A stretch of DNA of 64,000 nucleotides from JAKAGZ01 sp963748105 (GCA_963748105.1 CAVVHP010000015.1:1-64000); one strand, 5' to 3'. Positions 18,267 through 28,154 are shown, counted from the first letter of the stretch. The notes: generated from the letters alone by a model not told the origin. Made by a program: numbers and translations.

Positions 18267-19598
18267 TTATTTCAAAAGCACCATTTTTTTTATGGAAGTA
18301 TAACTTCCCGCGGTGATTTTGTAAAAGTAAACCCCGCTTGTCAGCGAAGACGCGTTAAATGATACTTCATAACTACCTGCGGATTTTTGTTCATTCACAA
18401 GTGTATTCAATTCCCGGCCCAGGATATCATAAACTTTTATTGTCACAAAACTTTCTTTGGGAATTTGATATTTTATCACAGTCGTAGGATTAAATGGGTT
18501 CGGATAATTTTGTGAGAGTGAAAATGAGACAGGAATTTCTTTTGTGTTTTCAATCCCTGTTGTACCACTGTTGAGCCCATATTCATTGAATTCCAGAATT
18601 CCCCAGTCGGTTGCCATCCAGAGGTTATTTCTGCTGTCCACGGCTATATCTGTTGCCCACGATCCCGGCTGACCAAAAGACAATCCCATATCAGAAAATT
18701 TAAATTCGGTATAGGCATTACCTTTTAATTTATAAATAGCCCTATTATCTGTGCAAATCCATTTATTTCCATAATTATCGACAGCAATAGCTGAGATATA
18801 AGTCAGACTAATCCCGGCGGGCGGCGGATAAGGGATAAAATTCTGTCCATCGAATTCCATTACTAAATTTGAAGAAGTACCGTACCAGATATGATCATTT
18901 TTATCTACTGCAAGGCCGTAGAGGAATCCTTTTGGTTCCTCTGCTTTCCCATTTGAAATTATACTAAAATTACTCCCGTCAAATTCAACCAGCTGATAAC
19001 CATTATTACCTATATTTGCAAACCATATATTCCCTTTACTGTCTTTAACGAATGATCTTACCCCCTTTAAGTAAGTGGTATCGTTTATTTTACTGTATCT
19101 TGTCCAGGTAGAACCATCGAATTTAAAAAGTCCTGAATCGTACCCGGCATAATAAATATTTGTCCCGCTGGAGATTACACAGGCAAAGCCGGAACCCGGT
19201 GAAATAGAATCGGGAACTGGATATCTGGATACTGTTGTATCTTTTAACTCAATAGCTTCTTTATTGCTGTTTGATGCTTTCCAGACATTATTATTATCAT
19301 CAACTTCCAATCCAAGAATATCGCCATCCTGTACCTTTAATGCAGAAAAATTAGTCCAGATACTATTTTCATATTTAAATAAACCCTGTGCCATTGAGCC
19401 TGCCCAGACTACCCCATTATTATCAATTTCTATAGACCAGAACAAGTTAGCGGGCCAGGAATGCCCGAAATAATCTGTCCCTTCAGGGGTAAATAATTTT
19501 ACCTTGTCGGGTCCGTAGAGCGGTGCTTGTGAAAAGTTTAATGGCTGGAATGCTAATAATAGAATTAAAATGGTAAAAATTTTCAATAGATTTTTCAT
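18267..19598 (-). CDS. Secreted beta-propeller (Reg_prop) protein with T9SS sorting domain
   Basis: A signal peptide (LLKIFTILILLLAFQPLNFSQA) is followed by about six repeats of the two-component-regulator propeller type (for example LAVDKNDHIWYGTSSNLVMEFDG, DIAVDSRNNLWMATDWGILEF). The C-terminal ~85 residues are a Por/T9SS sorting domain with SQNYPNPFNPTT, VYDILGRELNTLVNE and the terminal KKMVLLK. The 443-residue protein is thus predicted to be exported by the type IX system and attached or released at the surface; the propeller may bind a ligand. No histidine kinase part is present, so it is not a hybrid sensor. Confidence 0.85.
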   Translation of the reverse strand: MKNLLKIFTILILLLAFQPLNFSQAPLYGPDKVKLFTPEGTDYFGHSWPANLFWSIEIDNNGVVWAGSMAQGLFKYENSIWTNFSALKVQDGDILGLEVDDNNNVWKASNSNKEAIELKDTTVSRYPVPDSISPGSGFACVISSGTNIYYAGYDSGLFKFDGSTWTRYSKINDTTYLKGVRSFVKDSKGNIWFANIGNNGYQLVEFDGSNFSIISNGKAEEPKGFLYGLAVDKNDHIWYGTSSNLVMEFDGQNFIPYPPPAGISLTYISAIAVDNYGNKWICTDNRAIYKLKGNAYTEFKFSDMGLSFGQPGSWATDIAVDSRNNLWMATDWGILEFNEYGLNSGTTGIENTKEIPVSFSLSQNYPNPFNPTTVIKYQIPKESFVTIKVYDILGRELNTLVNEQKSAGSYEVSFNASSLTSGVYFYKITAGSYTSIKKMVLLK

Positions 19599-19693
19599 AG
19601 TAACCCCAATGGGAAAATAGTATTATTATTTATAAATATAGCAATAACGAACGATTTGTCAAGAATAATCCCTTTCAAAAAGAAAAGTTTTTA

Positions 19694-19723
19694 TCTAACG
19701 GTAGGTTTCATTGAGTTAACGGT
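19694..19723 (-). promoter_or_regulatory. LytTR-like direct repeat, copy B
   Basis: On the minus strand ACCGTTAAC, 12 bases, then ACCGTTAGA; about 96 bases upstream of the propeller gene start. The 12-base spacer is nearly identical to that of copies A and C. Confidence 0.55.
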
Positions 19724-19772
19724 AAAAAAAGTGCGATTTTAGGCCGTTTTTAAAAATGAGATTTTTGCCTCA
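19724..19772 (-). terminator. Weak terminator after the DMFase-like protein
   Basis: An AGGC/GCCT stem with an inner AAAAAT/ATTTTT pairing precedes AAAATCGCACTTTTTTTAC on the minus strand. The tail is the same as in the terminator at 18217-18256. Confidence 0.45.
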
Positions 19773-22148
19773 TTATTTCAAAAGCACCATTTTTTTTGTA
19801 GAATTGTAACTGCCCGCAGTGAGCCGGTAGAAGTAAATACCGCTGGCTAGCGAGGAAGCATTGAACGAAATTTTATAGCGTCCCCTGGCTTTCTCCTCAT
19901 TCACGAGTGTACGCACTTCCCTGCCGAGTATGTCGTAAATTTTCAGTGTTACCATACCCATTTCAGGGATATCATAATTTATTGTTGTGGCCGGATTGAA
20001 AGGATTCGGATAGTTTTGAGAAAGGTAAAACGTTTCAGGAAGATTTTCTGAATTTTCAATACCCGTAACATTACCTGAAACTTTTAATTTGAAACTTATT
20101 GAATCGCTGTTATTGTGCTGGTCTTCAACTTTTACAGAAAAAGTATAGGTTGTATCAGTGCTGTCTATATGGCCGGATATCAACCCTGTGCTATCAATAG
20201 TAAGTGAATCGGGAGCATTGAAAAGGCTGAATTTTAATGTATCTTCACTGTTAAAACTAAACACCCTGATTCTATAATTAAAAATTGTATCCGGCTTAGA
20301 TACAGTTGAATCTGCATTCAGAATAACGAGCGATGATGTGAAGATATTCCAGTTTACCGACGCTGTATCTTCGTTGTTATAAGCGTATCCCGTCACCGTA
20401 AATTTTTTAACATTCGCAAATGTCTGTGGAATTTCAAATATAAAAGTACTGTCAGTTGAAGCAACATTCCCGGCAAAATCTTTCCAGAAATATTCAACGG
20501 TCCCCTGATTCGGGAATGGGTTTAATGCATGGATGAAAAAATTAAGACTATCATTTGCGGAAATTATGGTGTCCCTTACATTGATATAAACCGGATCATA
20601 ATTCGGGCGTTTCAGATATACCCGGGACGGCCCCCAGGAAGTAATTTCCGGCGGAAAACGATTCTGCGTAAATTTGTTCAGCACATTTTTTGTGATCCTG
20701 TCTACTACGGGATCGGGATAATTATTATTCGTAATATCTGTTAATAAACCATCAGCCCAGTCTGTGGTTGCGCCGTTAAAAACCGCTCCTTTGTTTCCTT
20801 TATAATAAATCCCCATGGTAGCATGACCATAGGGTTTATTGTCATATGGAATAGTTGGTGAAACTCCCAGCACCTTGTAATTTGGTGGAGTCCCGTCCGC
20901 ACCATCTACTACCGGCAGACCAAGGCTATCCCAATGAAACGGCGTTCCGTCTGTTTCATAACCTACAATAGCATCATCAAAACCAAATTCATCACCTTCC
21001 TTCAACCATGTTCCGTCATAAACCCAGAACTGAGTATTTAGTGCCGCATAATCACCAAAGCCCGAGCTTTTGGGTAACTTTGTACCCGAATTAACATACC
21101 CGCCGTCTTTAAAATTCACACCTGTAAAACTATTCTCCGGATTATTTACCGGAGACTTCCACCAGTTAGTTGTAATCAGACTATCGGGTACTAAGAGTTT
21201 ATCCGGGTTAGCGTTTCTGTCCAAAGCAGAATCTTTATAACAAACCATTGTCTGCCCGTTATCTTCAAAGCGAACCTGCCACCAGCACGTGTTGCCCGAT
21301 AAAATTATTACTTTCCCGCCGTTATCAATAAACTGTTCGCACTGTTGTCTCTCCTGTATTGTCCAGTATTCATTGTGACCCACAATAAAGAGAATTTTAT
21401 AAAGATTTTGTGTTGAGTCATTATTGGCAAATAAAAATTTAGAATTTCTATCCAGGTCATACATTGAGGCATATTCAAGAGGTATTTTATTCAACGAAGC
21501 CCAGTTTATAAATTTATATTCATATTTGTAAAAATCAGCACTGCCAAGCGATCCGAGTGGCCGGTTAGCGGGCCTGTTAAATGAGACCTTAAAAGATCTC
21601 TGGCTATTTGTCGAGATATTATCGTACAGGCTTTTCCCGCCGTAATCGTTGTAAGCCTGCCACGTGTTTGTAGCAATTAATAGCAAATAATTAGAAGTAT
21701 TTCCAGGATTGCGATCCTTTACGAAAAATAAAATCCCGCTCGTGCTGTCGTTACTTGCACCGCCTGTTCCGGGATTAACTCCATATGTTCCAAACTCAGC
21801 ACGGTAAACACCGGGATTCCATGAATCATCAATATGAAGTGTTAAAGTTGAATCCCACCCACAGCCGTACCAGAAAGTACTATCGCTATGAGCCGAGGTA
21901 GACTGAACCGCTAACGGTCGTTTATAGTAAGTTTTATAATAGGCTTTATCTCTTATTTGAAAAATATTGATAATGGAATCTACAGAGGATGAAGAAATGT
22001 AAAAAGTTATTGAATCTCCCTGTGCTACGGAAAACTTATTTGCGTATCCCCCTTCATAAAGGAGTGTCTGCGAAAAATTGACAGAAGCCAGTAATAAAAC
22101 CATGGTAATGGTAAAGAATGAAATAAGATGGCTATAATTATTTTGCAT
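19773..22148 (-). CDS. Secreted N,N-dimethylformamidase-beta-like protein with T9SS sorting domain
   Basis: After a signal peptide (ISFFTITMVLLLASVNFSQ), residues ~150-500 resemble the large-subunit fold of N,N-dimethylformamidase (NTWQAYNDYGGKSLYDN, IVGHNEYWTIQERQQCEQFI, ILSGNTCWWQVRFE). Next come Ig-like/cadherin-like beta domains and a C-terminal sorting domain (SQNYPNPFNPATT ... VYDILGREVRTLVNE ... KKMVLLK). At 791 residues it combines an enzyme-like domain with a surface-export signal; the family is a hydrolase of small amides in soil bacteria, but the substrate here is unknown. It starts 13 bases after rlmB, so it may share that transcript. Confidence 0.75.
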   Translation of the reverse strand: MQNNYSHLISFFTITMVLLLASVNFSQTLLYEGGYANKFSVAQGDSITFYISSSSVDSIINIFQIRDKAYYKTYYKRPLAVQSTSAHSDSTFWYGCGWDSTLTLHIDDSWNPGVYRAEFGTYGVNPGTGGASNDSTSGILFFVKDRNPGNTSNYLLLIATNTWQAYNDYGGKSLYDNISTNSQRSFKVSFNRPANRPLGSLGSADFYKYEYKFINWASLNKIPLEYASMYDLDRNSKFLFANNDSTQNLYKILFIVGHNEYWTIQERQQCEQFIDNGGKVIILSGNTCWWQVRFEDNGQTMVCYKDSALDRNANPDKLLVPDSLITTNWWKSPVNNPENSFTGVNFKDGGYVNSGTKLPKSSGFGDYAALNTQFWVYDGTWLKEGDEFGFDDAIVGYETDGTPFHWDSLGLPVVDGADGTPPNYKVLGVSPTIPYDNKPYGHATMGIYYKGNKGAVFNGATTDWADGLLTDITNNNYPDPVVDRITKNVLNKFTQNRFPPEITSWGPSRVYLKRPNYDPVYINVRDTIISANDSLNFFIHALNPFPNQGTVEYFWKDFAGNVASTDSTFIFEIPQTFANVKKFTVTGYAYNNEDTASVNWNIFTSSLVILNADSTVSKPDTIFNYRIRVFSFNSEDTLKFSLFNAPDSLTIDSTGLISGHIDSTDTTYTFSVKVEDQHNNSDSISFKLKVSGNVTGIENSENLPETFYLSQNYPNPFNPATTINYDIPEMGMVTLKIYDILGREVRTLVNEEKARGRYKISFNASSLASGIYFYRLTAGSYNSTKKMVLLK

Positions 22149-22161
22149 AAAGCTACACTTC

Positions 22162-22890
22162 CTACAAACTTCTCTGCCTTAAAATTTCAAATAAAATAAC
22201 TCCCGTAGCAACAGAAACATTTAAGGATTGAATTTTCCCCTTCATCGGGATGTTTACAAGTATGTCGCAGTTGTCCGCGGTCAGCCTGCGGATACCTTTT
22301 TCTTCATTGCCCATAATTAATGCAACCGGGATTTTATAATCGACTTCGGTGTATTTTTTAGAATTCTCCAGGGATGAACCCACAACCCAGAAGCCGCTGT
22401 CTTTCAATACTTCAATTGTATTCGCGAGATTATTAACCGAACAAATTTTAATGTGCTCCGAGGCCCCGGCCGAAGTTTTTGCTACAGTTTCATTCACCGG
22501 CGCGCTGTTATGTTTTGTAACTATCACACCGTGAACTTCGGAACATTCGGCGGTGCGCAGAATCGCTCCCAGGTTATGTGTGTCCTGTATAGAATCGAGC
22601 AAAAGTAAAAGCGGGTATTCTGATTTTTTGGAGTGCGCAATTATTTCTTCAAGAGAGTAATATTTCTGCGCAGATTTTTTTGCTACAATTCCCTGAGTGT
22701 TTTTGCTATCGGTAAGTACATTGAATTTTTTGGCAGGAATTTCATTGCACTTTATTCCCTTTTTCTTTGCGGCTACTCTTATAGCGTTAATTATTCCGCC
22801 CTTCTGCCCGTAAAGAATATAAACCTGTTCAATTTCTTCGCCGGAATTAATCGCTTCAAGAACCGGCTTTCTGCCAATTATAATACTCAT
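22162..22890 (-). CDS. rlmB: 23S rRNA (guanosine-2'-O)-methyltransferase RlmB
   Basis: This SpoU-family SAM-dependent enzyme methylates the ribose of a conserved guanosine in the 23S rRNA P-loop region. The N-terminal L30e-like substrate domain starts IIIGRKPVLEAI; the knotted catalytic domain shows LDSIQDTHNLGAILRTAE, MGNEEKGIR and NIPMKGKIQSLNVSVATGVILFE. Length, 242 residues, is typical. TrmH is less likely, given the N-terminal domain. Confidence 0.92.
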   Translation of the reverse strand: MSIIIGRKPVLEAINSGEEIEQVYILYGQKGGIINAIRVAAKKKGIKCNEIPAKKFNVLTDSKNTQGIVAKKSAQKYYSLEEIIAHSKKSEYPLLLLLDSIQDTHNLGAILRTAECSEVHGVIVTKHNSAPVNETVAKTSAGASEHIKICSVNNLANTIEVLKDSGFWVVGSSLENSKKYTEVDYKIPVALIMGNEEKGIRRLTADNCDILVNIPMKGKIQSLNVSVATGVILFEILRQRSL

Positions 22891-22910
22891 TTGAAGATCG
22901 GGGATTGTAA

Positions 22911-23783
22911 TTATTTTTTATTTGTATGACCTTTCTTTTCAACAACGGGTACAAATTTTCTCAGGTCTTTGTGTTTTGAAAAATAAGACAGCCCGATAAA
23001 ACCGGCAATTATCATGGCCACCGAAATCAGCTGGGCTTCGGTCAATCCAAGAAGTAAACGAGGGTTAAGCCTAATAAATTCAACCATAAGCCTTTCAAAT
23101 CCTGCAAAGATCAGGTAAAACATGAAAAGTTTCCCGTCCGCCCAGTCTTTCTTCCTGAGTTTCCAGAGAATACCGAAAATTATTACGGCAAGAATAAATT
23201 CATAGATCGGCACCGGGTGAAGAGGTGTATTATCAGGCACGCCATTAGGAAAATGTTTGGCGAAATCAGGGAAATATTTTTGAAAATTAAACTGGTCGAA
23301 CATTACCGAGGGAGGAACCGTGCCGTGCGAATAATTTGTTCCCCAGGGCAGGCTGGTTGGAATTCCGTAATCGCCATCGCCTGCAAGATGACATCCTATT
23401 CTTCCGATTCCATAAGCCAGAATTAACGATGGAGATGCCGCATCTGCCACCACCAGAAAAGGTATTTTTTTTCTTCTTAAATAAATCCAGATGGCAATAA
23501 TAGCCAGTATAAGTCCGCCGTAAAAAGTCAGACCTCCGGGTGAAAAAGCAATCATCGGGTCTTTTAAAAACGCATCCCAGTTTTCAAACAAGCTGAAAAG
23601 TTTACTGCCAACAATTCCAAAAATTATTGCAAGCAGGGTTATTTCAGTTGCAAGATTTGAGCTGAGTTTTTTTCTTTCAAATTCTTTGGTAAGAAAATAA
23701 CTGGCCACTATAAATGCTATTCCGAGCATCAGGCCGTAACTGTAAACCGTAAATGGACCAATCTTAAATAACTCGGGATACAT
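22911..23783 (-). CDS. lgt: Prolipoprotein diacylglyceryl transferase
   Basis: Lgt transfers diacylglycerol from phosphatidylglycerol to the lipobox cysteine of prolipoproteins. The 290-residue protein has seven or so membrane segments and the family motifs YSYGLMLGIAF, SPGGLTFYGG and GIGRIGCHLAGDGDYG, and HPVPIYEF further on. Many lipoproteins in this window would be its substrates. It lies between rlmB and a hypothetical gene, with short gaps. Confidence 0.94.
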   Translation of the reverse strand: MYPELFKIGPFTVYSYGLMLGIAFIVASYFLTKEFERKKLSSNLATEITLLAIIFGIVGSKLFSLFENWDAFLKDPMIAFSPGGLTFYGGLILAIIAIWIYLRRKKIPFLVVADAASPSLILAYGIGRIGCHLAGDGDYGIPTSLPWGTNYSHGTVPPSVMFDQFNFQKYFPDFAKHFPNGVPDNTPLHPVPIYEFILAVIIFGILWKLRKKDWADGKLFMFYLIFAGFERLMVEFIRLNPRLLLGLTEAQLISVAMIIAGFIGLSYFSKHKDLRKFVPVVEKKGHTNKK

Positions 23784-23801
23784 CGGGTTTTGCCTCAGTA
23801 A

Positions 23802-24308
23802 TTAGTATGAAAATTTATCTTCTGCAACTTCAAAGTTACAGAATTTCCTGTTGTTTTCTTTTTTGGGCAGGAATTCTTTTACAAGCAGAATCTGTTTTTT
23901 GAATATATTAAAATCAAATACAGCGCTGTTTATACTTCCGTCCTGCTTAATAATATTAAAAGTAAATTTGCCATAAAGCTCTTTAAATAACAATTCAGTA
24001 ACTGCGGGTCCTGCTTTGGTTACATATCCTTTTTTTGTGTTCAGGCCGAGTATGCTTATATCGATAGACTTTTTCTGCCGGCGTGTTTTAACCGAAATTT
24101 CGTAATTAAGCATTGTAAATTGCCTGGTTGAAACAAGTCTGAGGCAATACGATTGCTTTTTGCTCACCGGATCTTTTTTAAAATAAACTGAACATAAATA
24201 TTCGATCTCAGCTTCTTTTTTTCTCGGGATACTATCCTTTAACCGGGTAATTGATTTTTGCCTGGCCTTAGGAATCCCGGGGATCGATTTCGGATTTTTG
24301 AGGGACAT
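23802..24308 (-). CDS. Hypothetical protein, translationally coupled to hisS
   Basis: I do not recognise this 168-residue protein. It is lysine-rich with a basic N-terminal stretch (PKSIPGIPKARQKSITRLKDSIPRKK) and then a mainly beta-predicted region; no signal peptide or membrane helix is visible. Its ATG overlaps the hisS stop by one base (TAATG), which suggests translational coupling, and lgt starts 18 bases downstream. Base use is like its neighbours. Confidence 0.65.
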   Translation of the reverse strand: MSLKNPKSIPGIPKARQKSITRLKDSIPRKKEAEIEYLCSVYFKKDPVSKKQSYCLRLVSTRQFTMLNYEISVKTRRQKKSIDISILGLNTKKGYVTKAGPAVTELLFKELYGKFTFNIIKQDGSINSAVFDFNIFKKQILLVKEFLPKKENNRKFCNFEVAEDKFSY

Positions 24309-25567
24309 TATTTTGTAATGTTTTTTATAATTTCTTCCGAGTCCTCTATGCTCAGCTCAACCTGCTCACCGGTTTCCATTTTTTTCAGGTTAGCTTTTCC
24401 TGAATTAAATTCTTCACCGCCAATAAATAATACAAATTTTGAATTTAATTTATTTGCTTCACGCATTTGGGCTTTTACACTTCTGTCAAGATAATCAAAT
24501 TCAACTGAAAGTCTATTTCTTCTTAAATTTAATCCAATCTCCAAAACTTTTTGTTTTAGTTCTTTATCAAGTCTTACAATATAGAGATCAATTTCTTCTT
24601 CAGGCAGGTTTAGTGATTTTTCATTTTCACAGGCCAGTAAAATCCTTTCAATACCTGCAGCAAAACCAACTCCGGGAGTTGGAGCGCCACCAAGCTCCTC
24701 AATTAAAAGATCATATCTGCCGCCGCCGCACAATGCGCTTTGTGAACCTACTTTTCCGCTGAGGATTTCAAATGTTGTTTTAGTATAATAATCCAGCCCT
24801 CTCACAAGTGCGGGTTCAACTTCAAACGGAATATTCAACAACTTTAAGTAATTTTTTACTTCTTCAAAATCATTTTTACTCTCTTCGTCGAGGTGATCAA
24901 TTAATAAGGGGGCGCCCTTCAGAATTTCCTGATCAGACTCAACCTTACTATCGAACACCCTCAGAATATTTGTATCGAATCTTCTCCTGCTGTCTTCGGA
25001 TAAATTATTCTTTTTATCTTCAAGATATTTTCTCAGTTCATTCTTGTATTTTTCTCTTGATTCAGGAACACCGAGGGAGTTTATTTTAACCTGTAAATCT
25101 TTAAGTCCAAGCAGTTTTAATATATCATAAACAATTCCGATTAATTCAGCATCAAGCATCATTGATATGCTTCCAATGGCTTCGCCGCCAAACTGGTGAA
25201 ATTGTCTCAGCCTGCCGGCCTGCGGTCTTTCCTGCCTGAACATCGGGGAGATATAAAAAAGTTTATTTAAGGATTGCTGCTTGCCAAGTGAGTGCTCAAC
25301 AAAAGCACGAACAACTGCCGCAGTCATTTCAGGTTTTAAGGTAACGCTTGTTTCACTCCTGTCAAGAAAGGTGTACATTTCTTTACCAACAATATCTGTC
25401 TCCTCTCCGATTCCCCTTGCAAATAAAACTGTTTCTTCAAAAATAGGTGTGCGTATTTCTTTATAATTAAAATTATTGAAAACATTTCTAACAATATTTT
25501 CAAGAAGGGTCCATTTCGAAATTTCTGAAGGGAGTATATCTTTTGTTCCGGTAATTGCTTTAATCAT
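24308..25567 (-). CDS. hisS: Histidyl-tRNA synthetase
   Basis: This class II synthetase charges tRNA-His. Motif 1 and 2 regions are seen in RTPIFEETVLFARGIGEETDIVGKEMYTF and FYISPMFRQERPQAGRLRQFHQFGGEA; the histidine-specific blocks are LVRGLDYYTKTTFE and the motif 3 region GVGFAAGIERILL. The anticodon-binding C-terminal domain ends near EEIIKNITK. At 419 residues it has normal length. It stands upstream of a hypothetical gene and lgt. Confidence 0.97.
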   Translation of the reverse strand: MIKAITGTKDILPSEISKWTLLENIVRNVFNNFNYKEIRTPIFEETVLFARGIGEETDIVGKEMYTFLDRSETSVTLKPEMTAAVVRAFVEHSLGKQQSLNKLFYISPMFRQERPQAGRLRQFHQFGGEAIGSISMMLDAELIGIVYDILKLLGLKDLQVKINSLGVPESREKYKNELRKYLEDKKNNLSEDSRRRFDTNILRVFDSKVESDQEILKGAPLLIDHLDEESKNDFEEVKNYLKLLNIPFEVEPALVRGLDYYTKTTFEILSGKVGSQSALCGGGRYDLLIEELGGAPTPGVGFAAGIERILLACENEKSLNLPEEEIDLYIVRLDKELKQKVLEIGLNLRRNRLSVEFDYLDRSVKAQMREANKLNSKFVLFIGGEEFNSGKANLKKMETGEQVELSIEDSEEIIKNITK

Positions 25568-25641
25568 ATTACAACAATAAAAATATATTTAAACAATAAT
25601 TAAGAGATGTGAGCTACAATGATGGGAAATTATTCTGAAGC

Positions 25642-26112
25642 TTATACTTCAAAATAATTTTCTTCTTCTTTCTTAAATAATTCCAGAATATCTTCGGTAG
25701 TTTTAGCTTTTTGTAACGATTCCCTAAATTCATCCTTGTTCATCATCCTGGAAATTCTGCTCAACAATTTAATGTGTGTACTTACAAGATTATCTTTACC
25801 AACCAGCAAAAATACAAGATCAACAGGTTGGTTATCGAGCGACTGGTAATCTACGGGACTACTGGTTTTACCAAAAGCTCCCAGAATTTCTTCTACATAA
25901 TTTGTTTTTCCGTGCGGAATTGCAAATCCTTTTCCCACCCCGGTTGACATAATCTTTTCCCTTTCAAGCACTGAATTCCTGATTTTATCAAGATCACTTA
26001 CGCGTGGATCATCTTTAAAAAGATCAACCAATTCATTGATAACTTCTTCTTTAGAATTCCCCTTTAATTCAGGAATTATAAACTCTTTTTTTAATAAATC
26101 TGCAACTTTCAT
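25642..26112 (-). CDS. PTS EIIA (type 2 / PtsN-like) domain protein
   Basis: This 156-residue protein is a stand-alone IIA domain of the fructose/mannitol (PTS_EIIA_2) type, related to the regulator PtsN. The phosphorylatable histidine lies in GVGKGFAIPHGKTNYVEEI, and the segment PVDLVFLLVGKDNLVSTHIKLLSRISRMM is typical. No EIIB or EIIC gene is adjacent, so a regulatory role in nitrogen/potassium or carbon metabolism is more likely than sugar transport. It is transcribed away from the gene at 26378. Confidence 0.87.
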   Translation of the reverse strand: MKVADLLKKEFIIPELKGNSKEEVINELVDLFKDDPRVSDLDKIRNSVLEREKIMSTGVGKGFAIPHGKTNYVEEILGAFGKTSSPVDYQSLDNQPVDLVFLLVGKDNLVSTHIKLLSRISRMMNKDEFRESLQKAKTTEDILELFKKEEENYFEV

Positions 26113-26377
26113 CGGATTACCGCTTTCTTTTAGAAACTATAATAAAATAAATTTAAACTTAATAATACCTAAGTAGTTTAGCAATGAATTAAGCATTATT
26201 TAGAAATAAAACCGCAGTTTTAAGGGCCAATCCGAAAATGTTTTATTTCGATTATGTTTCTCCTTTTAATTACGTATTATTTAAGATTTACATTCAAAAT
26301 ACATTGCTGAATAGTCTCGTTTACCGTAATTTAGTAGAGTACATTTTAATAAATATCCTCATTATGAGGGGGAGAAT

Positions 26378-28081
26378 ATGGACATACAAAATAAAACAGT
26401 TCTGGTTCTTGGTGGTTGGGGTTTGGTAGGTACAGCAGTGGCTCGTAACCTTGTTGCTGAAAATCCTAAAAATATTGTAATTACATCTTTAAGATTTTCC
26501 GAAGCACAAGACGCTGTAGAAAAATTAGAAGTTGAATTTCCCGATAAAAAAGATAAGAAATTTTTTATACCATGGGGCGGTGATATATTTGTAAGAAATG
26601 AATTCAAAGAAAAGAATCGATTTGAATTACTAGCCGATAAAAAAAGCAGAAAAATCTTAATGACTGATATAATGGATGAACTTTCGGACGAGGTGTTAAA
26701 AAGTTCAGCAATTTATCAGCTGCTTTCAGAATTTAAGCCTCACGTAATTATTGATTGTATTAATACCGCTACTGCAATAGCATACCAGGATATATATTCC
26801 ACATACAGAACTATAAATCGCGCAATAAGAACTAAAGCAGATTATGATGTTCTGGTTGATGAAACGGAAAAAATGTTATGCACACTTTACATTCCGCAAT
26901 TAATCAGACACGTGCAGATTCTTTATGCAAGTATGAGCAGGACGAAAACTGAAGTCTACCTGAAAGTAGGTACAAGCGGAACGGGTGGAATGGGACTGAA
27001 TATTCCTTACACTCACAGTGAAGAAAAACCTTCACGCGTTCTTCTGAGTAAATCTTCAATTGCAGGCGCACAGACACTTCTTTTATTCCTTATGGGAAGA
27101 ACTCCTGAAGGACCAATTACAAAAGAAATAAAACCAACCGGTGCAATAGCCTGGAAGCGAATTGAATTCGGTGAAATTAAAAGAAGAGGCCAGGCAATTG
27201 AACTTCTCGATATAGATATAAGCGAAGCCGTTCCACTAAAAGGCAAGTTTGAAATCTGCAGTGATAAACAGTACAAAACAACCGGTGAAACTTTAAAATC
27301 AGTTTTCATTGATACCGGCGAAAACGGAATTTTTTCAAAAGGTGAATTTGAAACAATTACCGCGCAGAGACAGATGGAATTTGTAACACCCGAGGAAATT
27401 GCCGAAGTAGCTATTTATGAAATAAAAGGCGGAAATACAGGGAAAGATATTGTAAGCTCACTTGACCACGCTACACTTGAACCAACATACCGTGCCGGTT
27501 ATATGCAGCATTCCGCAGTTAAAAAACTCGCGCAGCTTGAGAGCGAACACAATATCTACAGCGTTGCGTTTGAACTTCTCGGACCACCGAGACTGTCAAA
27601 ACTGCTGTTTGAAATCCATCTTATCAGGCGAATATTCAAGACAATGAAAGATTTTCTGAAAGCATCGCCGAAAGATATTTCAAACAAGTGTCTTGATATA
27701 GTAACCGGCGATTCAAAACAGAGAAGCGAGATTATTTCAATAGGTATTCCAATTTTACTGCCCGACGGCATATCTCTGCTGAGAGGAAGTAATATCAAGA
27801 TCCCTGCATTCCAGGGTGAAAATGTCCTGGATATTAATTCAGAGAACATCGAAAGATGGGCTTTTGAAGGCTGGGTGGACCTCAGGGTTAAAAACATGGA
27901 AAAATGGCAGCAGAGAATTTCCGATTTGATCGATGAAGCTGAGGCTATTCCTGACCTGGATACTAGTTCGCAGCACGTACGAACAAAAGCTTACTGGGGA
28001 AATTTTGAAGAGATTAACATCGGTAAAATATGCAGCTGGATTTTCATTCACGAAGAATCCGGACGCAGGATGAAAGCCTGA
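26378..28081 (+). CDS. Rossmann-fold NAD(P)-binding protein of unknown function
   Basis: The 567-residue protein begins with a dinucleotide-binding motif, KTVLVLGGWGLVGTAVARNL, as in short-chain dehydrogenase/epimerase folds. I do not recognise the rest; the middle holds VGTSGTGGMGLNIPYTHSEE and an alpha-rich C-terminal half follows. It is one of very few plus-strand genes here. A strong ribosome binding site (GAGGGGGAG) is six bases before the ATG. It is followed by a bidirectional terminator. A role in modifying a nucleotide-sugar or aldehyde substrate is possible but not shown. Confidence 0.72.
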   Translation: MDIQNKTVLVLGGWGLVGTAVARNLVAENPKNIVITSLRFSEAQDAVEKLEVEFPDKKDKKFFIPWGGDIFVRNEFKEKNRFELLADKKSRKILMTDIMDELSDEVLKSSAIYQLLSEFKPHVIIDCINTATAIAYQDIYSTYRTINRAIRTKADYDVLVDETEKMLCTLYIPQLIRHVQILYASMSRTKTEVYLKVGTSGTGGMGLNIPYTHSEEKPSRVLLSKSSIAGAQTLLLFLMGRTPEGPITKEIKPTGAIAWKRIEFGEIKRRGQAIELLDIDISEAVPLKGKFEICSDKQYKTTGETLKSVFIDTGENGIFSKGEFETITAQRQMEFVTPEEIAEVAIYEIKGGNTGKDIVSSLDHATLEPTYRAGYMQHSAVKKLAQLESEHNIYSVAFELLGPPRLSKLLFEIHLIRRIFKTMKDFLKASPKDISNKCLDIVTGDSKQRSEIISIGIPILLPDGISLLRGSNIKIPAFQGENVLDINSENIERWAFEGWVDLRVKNMEKWQQRISDLIDEAEAIPDLDTSSQHVRTKAYWGNFEEINIGKICSWIFIHEESGRRMKA

Positions 28082-28102
28082 TAGTTACTTTCATAGCAAT
28101 AG

Positions 28103-28135
28103 AAAAGCCCTCGTAAAATTACGAGGGCTTTTTTT
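28103..28135. terminator. Bidirectional terminator
   Basis: Perfect 11-bp stem AAGCCCTCGTA/TACGAGGGCTT with T run on the plus side and an A run on the other, between the convergent genes ending at 28081 (+) and 28155 (-). Confidence 0.88.
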
Positions 28136-28154
28136 AGGTTTTAAAAAATCACTC

